Assembly (NCBI GenBank): GCA_023251115.1
Contig: JAHEZK010000012.1
Span: forward strand, 1 to 36,270
Direction of reading: 5' to 3'
Length of the DNA: 36,270 nucleotides
Source of the DNA: Nitrosomicrobium frigidum (SeqCode)
GTDB taxonomy: Archaea > Thermoproteota > Nitrososphaeria > Nitrososphaerales > Nitrososphaeraceae
Position numbers and translations under genes: made by a program. Positions 15,357 through 23,359 of this stretch are shown one piece after another. The stretch's first letter is position 1. The number at the start of each line of letters is the position of its first letter. Below the pieces are notes generated by a model. That model did not search any database. It saw only the letters and a list, made by a program, of their open reading frames with translations, and had not been told where the DNA came from.

Positions 15357-17510
15357 GTGATTTTGTCTAGAGAGGATGAACTGGTTCAAAGCGGATTAAT
15401 CTTAACAGACGACACGGTAATTGATCCAATCCTTGATTTTAATTTATACTCTAATGCCATTGTCAATATTATAAAAAACTCTCATCCAAAATTTAGTATC
15501 GGAGTATTTGGTGATTGGGGAACTGGAAAGACAACTTTAATTAATTCTGTTGATAAAGCCCTTCAAACTGACAGAGACCTAGTCAAAATAAGGCTCGAAG
15601 CATCACGGTACAAAAGAGAAATGTTTCCGCTGATTTCATTATTAAAAAGCATAGCTTATGCGTTACCTGCCGAGAAAGAATTCGAAAATTTAAAGCAGAA
15701 AATAGAAACAAGTGCAATAAATTTTCTGAAGAGAACTCCGGATATTCTTACATCTATTATATCAAAGTACGCGTCAGAAGAGGATGAAATTTCCCACGAA
15801 ATGATAAAAACATTCAAGAAAGAGCTAAACTCGAAGATTCAATTAATTGCAGAATTAGACAGGGATACAATCTATTTCGATGGTTTTAAGGAAATCAAGA
15901 AGGAGATAAAGAATCTGCGAGTAGATAATCCTGCTTTTAGGATTGTTATTTTTGTTGACGATTTGGACAAATGTTCTCCAGGGAAAGCTTTTGAAATTTT
16001 AGAGATGATAAGAGTATTTCATGATATTGAGGGTTTTATTTACGTAATTGGAATAAGCCATGATATGATAGTCAAGTTAAGCAAAGTTGGAAATAGCGAA
16101 TCTAGCATTGATGGAGAACGTTACATTAAGAAGTTGATCCAGGTACCAATAACTTTACCTAAATGGAGTAACCAAGACATCGTCAGACTAGTAAAGGATC
16201 TCATAAAAAAAGGTATGATTCATGATAAATTCAAAGATGTTGTAGACAAGAATATAGAATTAATTTCAGTTGCAATAGACAATAATCCAAGAGAAATTAA
16301 AAGATTCTTGAACAACTTTTTTGTGGCTTGTGAGATTTTTTCAGGTAAGAAAAATTTTGAAGCAAAGGAATTGATTTTTCCAGGTAAGAAAAATTTTGAA
16401 GCAAAGGAATTACTAGTAGCACAAGCAGTGCATTTACGATGGAATAAGTTTTATAATATATTAGTAAAATCTGATGAATCTTTCTTTAGAGGACTAGATA
16501 AATATCTCAAGATGGATGACGATACTCGTCTTAAAAGTTTGGACTTGTACGAAGAAAAAAAAGATGAAATTGATACGAAAGTATGGAAAGTGTTGCGCGA
16601 TTTTAAAACAGATTCGGATTTGTGGGATTTTTTGATAAAAAATTCAGATACTTTAAGAAACGTACGCGATTGGAGCATATATAGTCGTGCAATAGAAGTT
16701 GCTATTGAACCTACTGGCATCCCTGGAAAAACTGTAAACTATGAAGCAGTAAAGTTACTGCAAAGTGGAAAGATTAATGAATTCAATGACAAAAGAGCGA
16801 TAGAATTTAAGATTTTATCAATTAGAGAAGCGGATCTAAGGGATGCGGATCTAAGGGATGCGGATCTAAGGGATGCGGATCTAAGGGATGCGGATCTAAG
16901 GGATGCGGATCTAAGGGATGCGGATCTAAGGGATGCGGAACTAATGGGTGCGAATTTGAGTGGAGCGGATCTTGATGGAGCGGATCTAATGGGTGCGAAT
17001 TTGAGCGGAGCGGATCTAATGGGTGCGAATTTGAGCGGAGCCAGACTGGTAGGGACTAATCTTGGTGGTGCCGATTTGGTGGGAGCTCGTCTTTGGGGGG
17101 CTAACCTAATAAGCACTCGTCTTTGGGGGGCTAACTTGAGAGATGCGCATCTTGTGGGTGCCAAATTAATGGGAGCTAATCTTGGTGGTGCCAGATTGGT
17201 AGGAGCTAATCTTGGTGGTGCCAGATTGGTAGGAGTCGACCTTGGCGGTGCAGATCTTAAGCATACGGAGCTAACAAACTCAATAATAATAAATCCTCAC
17301 TATGAATCCTTAACCGTTAATTCCAGTACTGAGTTTAACAATGCAATAATAGATGATTCACAATTCATTGATTATATAACGCAGCATACAAGAAATGTTC
17401 CTCAAAAGATAAAGGATAAGAAGAAACTGAGAAGAGAATTAGCCAAAAAAGGTGTTAGTGAAGAAAATATTGAAGATCTGTTGAGCATTTCAAAGCTTCC
17501 CGAAGAATGA
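15357..17510 (+). CDS. Soluble KAP-family P-loop NTPase with pentapeptide repeats
   Basis: 717 residues. N-terminal KAP NTPase: Walker A GDWGTGKT (residues 52-59), Walker B RIVIFVDDLDKC (195-206) and NPREIKRFLNNF, a likely sensor-2 region. Most KAP proteins carry membrane helices between Walker A and B; here that region (100-190) is charged helix, so the protein should be cytosolic. After a helical middle (about 320-480) come about 29 pentapeptide units (A-(D/N)-L-x-x, residues 492-636), a right-handed beta-helix that in other proteins mimics DNA or binds partners, then a charged helical tail. The first seven units are identical in DNA. Two 13-residue copies (GKKNFEAKEL core) sit near residue 330. 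KAP proteins include the phage-exclusion protein PifA; a defence role here is inference. It has no close neighbours on its strand. Confidence 0.87.
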   Translation: MILSREDELVQSGLILTDDTVIDPILDFNLYSNAIVNIIKNSHPKFSIGVFGDWGTGKTTLINSVDKALQTDRDLVKIRLEASRYKREMFPLISLLKSIAYALPAEKEFENLKQKIETSAINFLKRTPDILTSIISKYASEEDEISHEMIKTFKKELNSKIQLIAELDRDTIYFDGFKEIKKEIKNLRVDNPAFRIVIFVDDLDKCSPGKAFEILEMIRVFHDIEGFIYVIGISHDMIVKLSKVGNSESSIDGERYIKKLIQVPITLPKWSNQDIVRLVKDLIKKGMIHDKFKDVVDKNIELISVAIDNNPREIKRFLNNFFVACEIFSGKKNFEAKELIFPGKKNFEAKELLVAQAVHLRWNKFYNILVKSDESFFRGLDKYLKMDDDTRLKSLDLYEEKKDEIDTKVWKVLRDFKTDSDLWDFLIKNSDTLRNVRDWSIYSRAIEVAIEPTGIPGKTVNYEAVKLLQSGKINEFNDKRAIEFKILSIREADLRDADLRDADLRDADLRDADLRDADLRDADLRDAELMGANLSGADLDGADLMGANLSGADLMGANLSGARLVGTNLGGADLVGARLWGANLISTRLWGANLRDAHLVGAKLMGANLGGARLVGANLGGARLVGVDLGGADLKHTELTNSIIINPHYESLTVNSSTEFNNAIIDDSQFIDYITQHTRNVPQKIKDKKKLRRELAKKGVSEENIEDLLSISKLPEE
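16334..16411 (+). repeat. 39-base tandem duplication inside the KAP gene
   Basis: Bases 16334-16372 and 16373-16411 are identical except one T/C difference at the eighth base. The unit is 13 codons, so the frame is kept, and it duplicates IFSGKKNFEAKEL as IFPGKKNFEAKEL. The near-identity points to a recent event. Confidence 0.9.
16830..16934 (+). repeat. Seven identical 15-base tandem repeats
   Basis: The unit GCGGATCTAAGGGAT occurs seven times in a row without a mismatch and encodes Ala-Asp-Leu-Arg-Asp each time; an eighth, diverged unit follows (GCGGAACTAATGGGT). The rest of the pentapeptide region is much more varied. Every unit is 15 bases, so gain or loss keeps the frame and changes protein length by five residues. 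Confidence 0.95.
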
Positions 17511-17641
17511 AAGAAAAGTTAATAATAATAATCCTTGTCAAATTCGGGTTTTGACTCATTCAGGTTATAATTCGTGAATATTTTTGACAGATCAGTGAAA
17601 TGATATCATTAAAACCAAATCAAATCAATAGCATTCATTAA

Positions 17642-18256
17642 TTATTTCTTGTATGTGTAAAATGAATTTAGCATTTTATCGATAGTGGGTAGGTAATTTG
17701 AGTACCTCTGATTATCTGATTTGTAAGTCATTAAAAATGCTTTATTGTCTTCCTTAAACCAGATCTGCATAGCCTTTTTCATACTTTGCGTATTATCAGT
17801 GGCTGTAAAAATAACCATATGGGAAGGATGTCCTAGAAATATAGTTTCCATTGATTCCAGAATTTGAATGTCTGGGTATAGATTCTTTAGTGTATTTAGT
17901 TGGTTCTGCGTTATTGAAGCAAGTGTCTTATTCGATTCAACTTCTATAACCATAATCCCAAGGCCTGCCGGATTTGTATCTGAATTACCTTCTCTTGGAG
18001 CCAGAAATGTGACTGATTTGTCCAAGTGTTGGGCCCTTTCCCAATTAGGAGGATATTTTATGCTAAATCCAGTTATAAGATCATCATATGTCAAGAATTC
18101 TGAATCCAAACCAATAGTAATTATCGGATTCTCATGGAATGAACCAAAGGCAAGATTGTGTTCCAGGTAATGTACTATCAGAAAAATTGAAAAAATAGTA
18201 AGGACTGATAATGCAATTGATATTTTGGTATGATTTATCTCATTGAATAAGACCAT
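17642..18256 (-). CDS. PsbP-like membrane-anchored protein (second copy)
   Basis: 204 residues with an N-terminal membrane segment (about residues 14-32, SIALSVLTIFSIFLIVHYL) and a PsbP/Mog1-type exported domain: GFSIKYPPNWERAQ, a middle LGHPSHMVIFTATD and a tail YLPTIDKMLNSF. The same motif order occurs in the 2391-3044 gene, so the two are paralogues, though diverged. It is the expected length. Its 3' end converges on the KAP gene. Confidence 0.82.
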   Translation of the reverse strand: MVLFNEINHTKISIALSVLTIFSIFLIVHYLEHNLAFGSFHENPIITIGLDSEFLTYDDLITGFSIKYPPNWERAQHLDKSVTFLAPREGNSDTNPAGLGIMVIEVESNKTLASITQNQLNTLKNLYPDIQILESMETIFLGHPSHMVIFTATDNTQSMKKAMQIWFKEDNKAFLMTYKSDNQRYSNYLPTIDKMLNSFYTYKK

Positions 18257-18430
18257 GTTTTCTAATTGATTATCTGGATGCTCTTAAATATTATCAAGTA
18301 GGAATCGGAATCGGGAGAACATAAATAATTCAAATGAATGCGCCAAACCAAATGAATAATATTGTTTCTAGATTTCGGTAAAAGATGGATATAAAGATCC
18401 TTTAAATTGCACTATTCCATTACTGCCTGA

Positions 18431-18943
18431 TCATCTAGATTTAAGTCTCTTTACCAGTTCTGTTCTAGCGATAATGAGATTAATTTGTTCTTCAAGTAGC
18501 TTCTTATAACCTTTCAAAAGCTTTTCCTCGTCAGCATAATCTCTTTTTTTGATTTCCATCATAGTATCTTCGAAACCCTTGGTGACACTTTCTACATAAA
18601 TTCCGAGAGCCTGGATCTCTCTTGCATCTCTCTTGGCTCCCACAGTAAATGTTTCTTCAGCCTTGTCTTTAATTTCTTGGGCTTTTTTACTGATTGAATA
18701 AATTACATCTTTAAAGGATGTGGTAGCCTCCTTTAGGCTGTTCACTATCAAGTCATAATCTTCAATTTTGACGTTTGAATTTGACTTTCTAGCCGTTTTT
18801 CGGGTTAGTGGTTGATTATCATTATCAGCAGCTGAATTTTGAGAGTGGAAATCGTTGGCTTGAACGCTGGAATTTTTATCTGTGTTCGATTCAGCTAGAT
18901 TGTCCTCAGAATTAGTTTCATTTTCGTTGGTTCTCTTCTTCAT
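18431..18943 (-). CDS. Coiled-coil protein of unknown function
   Basis: 170 residues: the first 55 are Asn/Ser/Glu/Asp-rich and probably disordered; the rest is helical with heptad-like hydrophobic spacing (EDYDLIVNSLKEATTSFKDV; AREIQALGIYVESVTKGFED; LLEEQINLIIARTELVKRL). No cysteine or membrane segment. It is divergent from alba with 180 bases between. Function unknown. Confidence 0.65.
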   Translation of the reverse strand: MKKRTNENETNSEDNLAESNTDKNSSVQANDFHSQNSAADNDNQPLTRKTARKSNSNVKIEDYDLIVNSLKEATTSFKDVIYSISKKAQEIKDKAEETFTVGAKRDAREIQALGIYVESVTKGFEDTMMEIKKRDYADEEKLLKGYKKLLEEQINLIIARTELVKRLKSR

Positions 18944-19102
18944 ATCTCAATAGTACAAATGCGAATTCAGATATATAACCGTGAGAGGCAATCGGTTATG
19001 ATTTTTTGTTGCATTTGACTACAGGATTTTTCTGAAACTGCGTGTTAATTTTACTCACTCTTTAGGACCTTGTTATTTTGAAATCAGAAAACATGTTTTA
19101 GA

Positions 19103-19110
19103 TTTAAATT
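19103..19110 (+). promoter_or_regulatory. TATA box of alba
   Basis: TTTAAATT is centred 26 bases before the ATG at 19133 but only 17 before the ATG at 19124. The spacing therefore favours 19133 as the start and a leaderless mRNA. Confidence 0.55.
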
Positions 19111-19132
19111 ATCCTTTTGACTAATGGTTTTC

Positions 19133-19444
19133 ATGTCTGAAGTACAACAGAATGCACAAACACAAAGAGACGGACCGCGCGATTCTATATACATAGGCAA
19201 GAAACCTCTGATGGCGTATGTAACCTCTACGCTTATTCAATTAGCAAATCAGCCATCAGTAACCATAAAGGCAAGAGGTCTTAGTATCGGAAGAGCAGTC
19301 GATGTCTCACAAATAATTCTAAAGAGAATGGAAAATGCAGGATATGCAATAGGTGATGTAAGGATTGGTTCAGAAACGCTCCAAGCAGAAGATGGCAGAA
19401 CAAGGAATGTCTCTACGATTGAAATTGAAGTAAAGAAGGCATAG
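19133..19444 (+). CDS. albA: Alba, DNA/RNA-binding chromatin protein
   Basis: About 103 residues from the ATG at 19133 (MSEVQQNAQTQ). The Alba core is plain: DSIYIGKKPLMAYVTSTLIQ contains the conserved Lys-Lys (KKP) that contacts DNA; KARGLSIGRAVDVSQIILKR forms the second helix; and VRIGSETLQAEDGRTRNVST the strand pair. Alba dimers coat DNA and RNA in most archaea. It is the first gene of a run on the plus strand that ends at 23044, with 47 bases to the next gene. Confidence 0.95.
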   Translation: MSEVQQNAQTQRDGPRDSIYIGKKPLMAYVTSTLIQLANQPSVTIKARGLSIGRAVDVSQIILKRMENAGYAIGDVRIGSETLQAEDGRTRNVSTIEIEVKKA

Positions 19445-19491
19445 GGGCTTCCTCCTTACTTTTTGTTATTATTTTCTATCAAGGTTGATAA

Positions 19492-20205
19492 TTGGAAAAT
19501 ACTGCAGCGCTATATCTAGCACATTTAAATCCAATCACAAATTCGCATGAAAAAATAATTTCTCAATTAGCCAAAGAATATCATGTGTATATTTTTCCAG
19601 TTATTTTCTTAAGAAAAGATAGAGAGGTAAATACAAGAACTTTTCCATTTTCGTATGAGATAAGAAAAAAGATGCTACTAAGCTTGTTCAATGGTCGTAA
19701 TAACATAGAGATCCTACCTAATTACAAATTCGTTTCTCCATATATCAGATACCTTCCGCCGATTGTGTCCCCATATTCATGGGTGTTGCGAACAGGGATT
19801 CTCCGTGACGTCGTCGAGGAGCGGTTTATTTCGTATACGGGAGATACAGCTGAAAGAATCGCTCTGCGATTGTATAATCTTCATCCAATCAAAGCAAAGA
19901 GACTTGAAATATCTTCATCTAATGTAAAAGAGTTACTTTATCAAGAGGCGATAGAGAAACTAAGAAAGGACGAACTTGACAATAATATTCACAATAACAT
20001 GAACCACTCTGCCCAAAACAATAATCAAGAACATACAGAACAATACAATGGAAGAGTTAGAGAATCATGGGAAGCAATGGTACCAAAATCTGTTGCCAAT
20101 GTAATTATGGATAATTGGAGCATAGTTGAAAAATTTGCCCAATCAACTGACAAGACCATTAAAATATTTGGGATGAAGTTCCCGACAGAAGGTATTCTCA
20201 ATTAG
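19492..20205 (+). CDS. Nucleotidyltransferase-fold protein (HIGH-type), substrate unknown
   Basis: 237 residues. Near the N-terminus HLNPITNSHEKII is a HxGH-like nucleotide-binding motif of the Rossmann nucleotidyltransferases (NMNAT, cytidylyltransferase and relatives), and ISSSNVKELL further on matches the ISSTxxR element. The second histidine is kept but Gly before it is Ser. The C-terminal third is polar with an Asn-rich linker. Possible roles are an NMNAT-like or sugar/lipid-cytidylyl enzyme; the nearby sugar-type genes permit either. TTG start chosen because it opens a 47-base gap after alba. Predicted cytosolic. Confidence 0.7.
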   Translation: MENTAALYLAHLNPITNSHEKIISQLAKEYHVYIFPVIFLRKDREVNTRTFPFSYEIRKKMLLSLFNGRNNIEILPNYKFVSPYIRYLPPIVSPYSWVLRTGILRDVVEERFISYTGDTAERIALRLYNLHPIKAKRLEISSSNVKELLYQEAIEKLRKDELDNNIHNNMNHSAQNNNQEHTEQYNGRVRESWEAMVPKSVANVIMDNWSIVEKFAQSTDKTIKIFGMKFPTEGILN

Positions 20206-20243
20206 TTCCAATGTTCTGAATACGGAGGATTTGAATTTGAATA

Positions 20244-20253
20244 CTTTTATTAT
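20244..20253 (+). promoter_or_regulatory. TATA-like site of ilvE
   Basis: CTTTTATTAT is centred about 26 bases before the ATG at 20274, so ilvE may have its own leaderless promoter within the run of genes that begins with alba. Confidence 0.45.
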
Positions 20254-20273
20254 CCAATTATTGATTTCCCACT

Positions 20274-21191
20274 ATGAAGGATAAGGCTGTAGATTTTGTC
20301 TGGTTCGATGGACAGCATCTGAAATGGGAAGATGCCAAAATCCCTATCTTTGTACACGCTCTTCATTATGGAACCGCGGTCTTTGAAGGAATACGTGCAT
20401 ATTCATCTGATGACAATTTGTACATATTCAGATTAAAGGAGCATATGGAAAGGCTCCATAAATCAGCTAATGTGTATTCCTTTACAACAAAATTTTCAGT
20501 TGACGAACTTTGTAAAGCCACGGTTGAATTAATTCAAAAAAACTCTATAAAGGAATCATGTTATATTAGACCATTAACATTTGTTGGTCTCCATGGAATA
20601 GATTTAAACGTAACCAAGAATTCTCCAACACACACAACGATCATAATATTTCCATTCGCAAAATACTTTAAGGGCGATGGCATTTCTGCCTGCATTTCTT
20701 CTTGGAGAAGAATTAGTGATGAATCTGTTCCTCCGATGGCAAAGGCTTCGGGCAATTATCTTAATTCTATATTGGCTACCCAAGAATGCAGAAGAAATGG
20801 ATATGACGAGTCGATACTTCTAGATATGAATGGGTGTGTTAGCGAAGCATCTGGGGAAAATATCTTTATTGTCAGAAATGGCAAGCTTCACACACCACAG
20901 TTCTCAGATTCGATATTAGAAGGCATAACAAGAAATACTGCCATTACAATTGGAAAAGAATTGGGATATGAAGTTGTTGAGCGTCCAATCTCAAGGACAG
21001 AATTGTATCTGGCTGATGAGATATTTCTGACAGGAACCGCCGCTGAAATAATAGCAATTACAAAGATTGACGGAAATGTAGTTGGAAATGGAAGGGAAGG
21101 CGCCATAACAAAAAGTATACGAGAAAATTATGAAAGTATTGTTATTGGAAAAGTTGAAAAATTTATGGGATGGCTAACGCCCATTTGGTAA
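20274..21191 (+). CDS. ilvE: Branched-chain amino acid aminotransferase (class IV)
   Basis: 305 residues, the full family length. PLP-dependent fold type IV enzyme that makes Val, Leu and Ile from their 2-oxo acids with Glu as amino donor. Landmarks: HYGTAVFEGIRAY (residues 31-43), Arg in YIRPLTFVG, PLP Lys157 in MAKASGNYLNS, the phosphate-binding VSEASGENIFIV, and a C-terminal DEIFLTGTAAEI. Its last 22 bases overlap the start of the dehydrogenase gene, so the two are translationally linked. D-amino acid aminotransferases share the fold, but the EGI and VPPMAK patterns fit the branched-chain type. Confidence 0.93.
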   Translation: MKDKAVDFVWFDGQHLKWEDAKIPIFVHALHYGTAVFEGIRAYSSDDNLYIFRLKEHMERLHKSANVYSFTTKFSVDELCKATVELIQKNSIKESCYIRPLTFVGLHGIDLNVTKNSPTHTTIIIFPFAKYFKGDGISACISSWRRISDESVPPMAKASGNYLNSILATQECRRNGYDESILLDMNGCVSEASGENIFIVRNGKLHTPQFSDSILEGITRNTAITIGKELGYEVVERPISRTELYLADEIFLTGTAAEIIAITKIDGNVVGNGREGAITKSIRENYESIVIGKVEKFMGWLTPIW

Positions 21192-22153
21192 GAAACAAGA
21201 ACGGTGGACTAAAAATTGGTGCAATTGGAGTAGGTGGTTGGGGGAAGAATCATGTCAGGGTTCTCCACAACATGGGCGTCCTCCAAGCAGTTTGTGATCT
21301 GTCTGAAGATCGTGCGCGAGAAATTGGAAAAAAATATGATACGAAATTTTATTCCTCATTAAAGGATCTATTTTCCAATGAAAGAGGGTTGGATGCTTGT
21401 TTAGTTTGCACACCAACTAAATCCCATCTCCCAGTAGTAAAGGAAGTAATGCAAAATGGCTGTCATGCATTTGTGGAAAAGCCCCTTTCATTTTCATCCA
21501 AAGAATGTGAAGAGATGACAAGCATGTCGGAGAAGGCCAACCTGATTTTAACATGCGGGTATGTAGAAAGATTTAATCCAGCTGTTCAGGATTTGAAAAA
21601 GATAATCCAGGAACAAACTTACGGTGACCTTTTGATGATGGAATTCCACAGGGAAAACAGAATGCCGCTACATATCAAGGATGTGGGTGTTATCTATGAT
21701 ACCTCAGTTCACGATATTGATACCGCAATGTTCCTTTTCGGTAAAGGTCCAAAAATGGTCTTTGCTAGAGCGGGCAAAAAGTTTCATTTGTTCGAGGATT
21801 TTGCAACTATAATGTTGGGATTTGAGGATCAAAAGGTAGCAATAATTGCATCAAATTGGGTTACACCGAAAAAGGTCAGAACTTTTTCTGCAGTATGTAC
21901 TGAAGGTACAGTTAATGGTGATTTTATTACCCAGGAGATAAGAATTGATCATGGCGATGCGACTATAATTCCCAGAAGACAACAGTTTCAAGAGCCTCTT
22001 GTATTGGAATTACAGAGTTTTATTGAGACTATAGAAGGGAAGAGGAAAAAGCCGGTAGTCACTTCTGTGGAGGCAACAAATGTTACAAAGGTAGCTGAGG
22101 CGGCACTTCTCTCAAGCGAAACTGGTTCGCCAATTTATTTGGAATTAAAATAA
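21170..22153 (+). CDS. Gfo/Idh/MocA-family NAD(P)-dependent sugar dehydrogenase
   Basis: 327 residues. Rossmann dinucleotide site GAIGVGGWG (residues 17-25), TPTKSH and the family EKP motif (FVEKP, Lys104), YVERFNPA (131-138) and a catalytic-type His in DTSVHDID (181). The YVERFNP pattern and partner acyltransferase resemble UDP-N-acetylglucosamine 3-dehydrogenases of the WlbA/WbpB type, which make nucleotide-linked diamino sugars; this specificity is inferred. The ATG at 21170 overlaps ilvE by 22 bases; TTG at 21185 is an alternative with a 7-base overlap. Likely supplies a sugar for protein or lipid glycans. Confidence 0.87.
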   Translation: MANAHLVRNKNGGLKIGAIGVGGWGKNHVRVLHNMGVLQAVCDLSEDRAREIGKKYDTKFYSSLKDLFSNERGLDACLVCTPTKSHLPVVKEVMQNGCHAFVEKPLSFSSKECEEMTSMSEKANLILTCGYVERFNPAVQDLKKIIQEQTYGDLLMMEFHRENRMPLHIKDVGVIYDTSVHDIDTAMFLFGKGPKMVFARAGKKFHLFEDFATIMLGFEDQKVAIIASNWVTPKKVRTFSAVCTEGTVNGDFITQEIRIDHGDATIIPRRQQFQEPLVLELQSFIETIEGKRKKPVVTSVEATNVTKVAEAALLSSETGSPIYLELK

Positions 22154-22185
22154 CATAATAAGATGTACCAGTCAATACATTAGGC

Positions 22186-22473
22186 ATGAGACTATCAATG
22201 CTAGACATTCTGGCATGTCCTATTGATAAGCATTATCCACTGGAATTGATTCAAATTGATACCCATGAAGATACGACTGTTAAAGAATTGATCATAAAGG
22301 AAGGAGTACTTTTTTGTTCAGAGTGTTCGAGGTTTTATCCAATTATTGAAGAGATTCCTGTTATGCTACCAGATGATCTGCGTGACAAAGAAAAAGATAT
22401 TCAATTTTTACAAAAATGGGAACAAAAAATCCCAGATAAGATAACAAAAAAGGCAAAACCATGGCATTTATAG
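22186..22473 (+). CDS. Trm112-family zinc protein
   Basis: 95 residues. MLDILACPIDKHYPLEL and later LFCSECSRFYPIIEEIPVML match Trm112/YcaR: a small zinc-binding fold. Three clear Cys are seen (CP, CSEC); the fourth ligand may be Asp or His as in some archaeal forms. Trm112 proteins stabilise and activate several RNA and protein methyltransferases. It lies 33 bases after the dehydrogenase gene. Its link to the sugar genes is only positional. Confidence 0.85.
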   Translation: MRLSMLDILACPIDKHYPLELIQIDTHEDTTVKELIIKEGVLFCSECSRFYPIIEEIPVMLPDDLRDKEKDIQFLQKWEQKIPDKITKKAKPWHL

Positions 22474-22552
22474 TGATTACGATTGCCAAGGAACGGTAAA
22501 TTGAATTTGAATATAGAAATAGTATAATATTCTCTATAAGAGAAGACAAAAT

Positions 22553-23044
22553 ATGGAAAAGCAGAGTGATAGTTTGATAAACTTTATTTCGGAATCTGCC
22601 AAGATAGGAAAGAACGTAAAGATATGGCATTTTAGCTACGTTGGTAACAATACTGAGATAGGCGACAATGTCTCTATTGGTTCACTTGTCCACATAGACT
22701 ACAATGTAAAAATAGGAGAAAATACAAGAATTGAAGGATCTGTTTATATTCCTCCCTTAACAAAAATCGGAAAAAACGTATTCATTGGACCCTGCGCGGC
22801 TTTTACAAATGATCCTTATCCAATGAGTCCGAAAATGATAGGAGTTATGGTGGAGGACGGAGTAATAATCGGAGGAAGAGCTGTATTTAGGGCTGGGGTA
22901 ACTGTAGGTAAAAACAGCGTTGTGGCCATGGGGGCGGTTGTAACGAAAGATGTACCACCTGATGTAGTTGTAATGGGCCATCCGGCAACTGTTAGATATA
23001 CAAGGGACGAATATGAAGCAAAAAAGAGGAATTGGAATTCCTGA
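22553..23044 (+). CDS. Hexapeptide (left-handed beta helix) acyltransferase
   Basis: 163 residues built of imperfect hexapeptides (IGKNVKIW, IGDNVSIG, VKIGENTRIEGS, IGKNVFIGPCAAF, VGKNSVVAMGAVV) with the terminal GHPATVRY. The active-site segment FTNDPYP and VIIGGRAVFRAGVTVG match WlbB/WbpD-type nucleotide-sugar N-acetyltransferases, which use acetyl-CoA. Together with the dehydrogenase two genes upstream it suggests an N-acylated amino sugar. The third enzyme of that pathway, a DegT-type aminotransferase, is not in the window. Last gene of the run. Confidence 0.88.
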   Translation: MEKQSDSLINFISESAKIGKNVKIWHFSYVGNNTEIGDNVSIGSLVHIDYNVKIGENTRIEGSVYIPPLTKIGKNVFIGPCAAFTNDPYPMSPKMIGVMVEDGVIIGGRAVFRAGVTVGKNSVVAMGAVVTKDVPPDVVVMGHPATVRYTRDEYEAKKRNWNS

Positions 23045-23091
23045 GACATTTCTTTATCAAAACAAAGAAAGATAATAGCAGACTGTTAGCG

Positions 23092-23214
23092 TTATTCTAT
23101 ATTCATAACTTCTGTCCAACATTCGTTGCAGAAATCTTTATCTTTTAATATTTTTCGTTGAAGATTTACATTATTCTCGTCATAAAGTTTCAGACACATA
23201 ACACAAATAGACAT
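23092..23214 (-). CDS. 40-residue zinc-ribbon microprotein
   Basis: An ATG at 23214 starts a 40-codon frame beginning MSICVMCLKLYDENNVNLQR and with CNEC later; the two CxxC pairs 25 residues apart make a typical short zinc ribbon. The TAA stop is at 23092-23094. Antisense to and downstream of the acyltransferase gene, it reads divergently from the NCS1 transporter. Composition is coding-like. Function unknown. Confidence 0.65.
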   Translation of the reverse strand: MSICVMCLKLYDENNVNLQRKILKDKDFCNECWTEVMNIE

Positions 23215-23329
23215 CACACTAATATATGCAGTTTTGACTTATTAATATTATGTAAAAAATTTATGTTTTTAGTTTGTTTTTTAATTTAATTATAATCTCT
23301 GAATTCTAATGGTTTGTTTGGTACATTAA

Positions 23330-23337
23330 TTTATATT
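23330..23337 (+). promoter_or_regulatory. TATA box of the NCS1 transporter
   Basis: TTTATATT is centred 26-27 bases before the ATG at 23360, the distance for a leaderless mRNA. Confidence 0.55.
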
Positions 23338-23359
23338 CACAAAAATTGGTAGTCAAAAT

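Noticed and set aside
16739-17164. Long minus-strand frame opposite the pentapeptide region (Ala/Pro/Arg/Ser-rich)
   Set aside because: It exists because the 15-base repeat has no stop in the other strand; composition is that of a mirror of the repeats and it has no start signal.
20222-20279. GGAGGA followed by a short TTG frame (MNLNTFIIQLLISHYEG) before ilvE, as a possible leader peptide
   Set aside because: The same TTGAATTTGAAT wording occurs before two other genes, it has no run of branched-chain codons worth calling attenuation, and ilvE has its own TATA spacing.
23215-23359. Possible TPP riboswitch ahead of the NCS1 transporter
   Set aside because: No CUGAGA core or P2/P4-like arms; a TATA box at leaderless distance leaves no room for an RNA leader.
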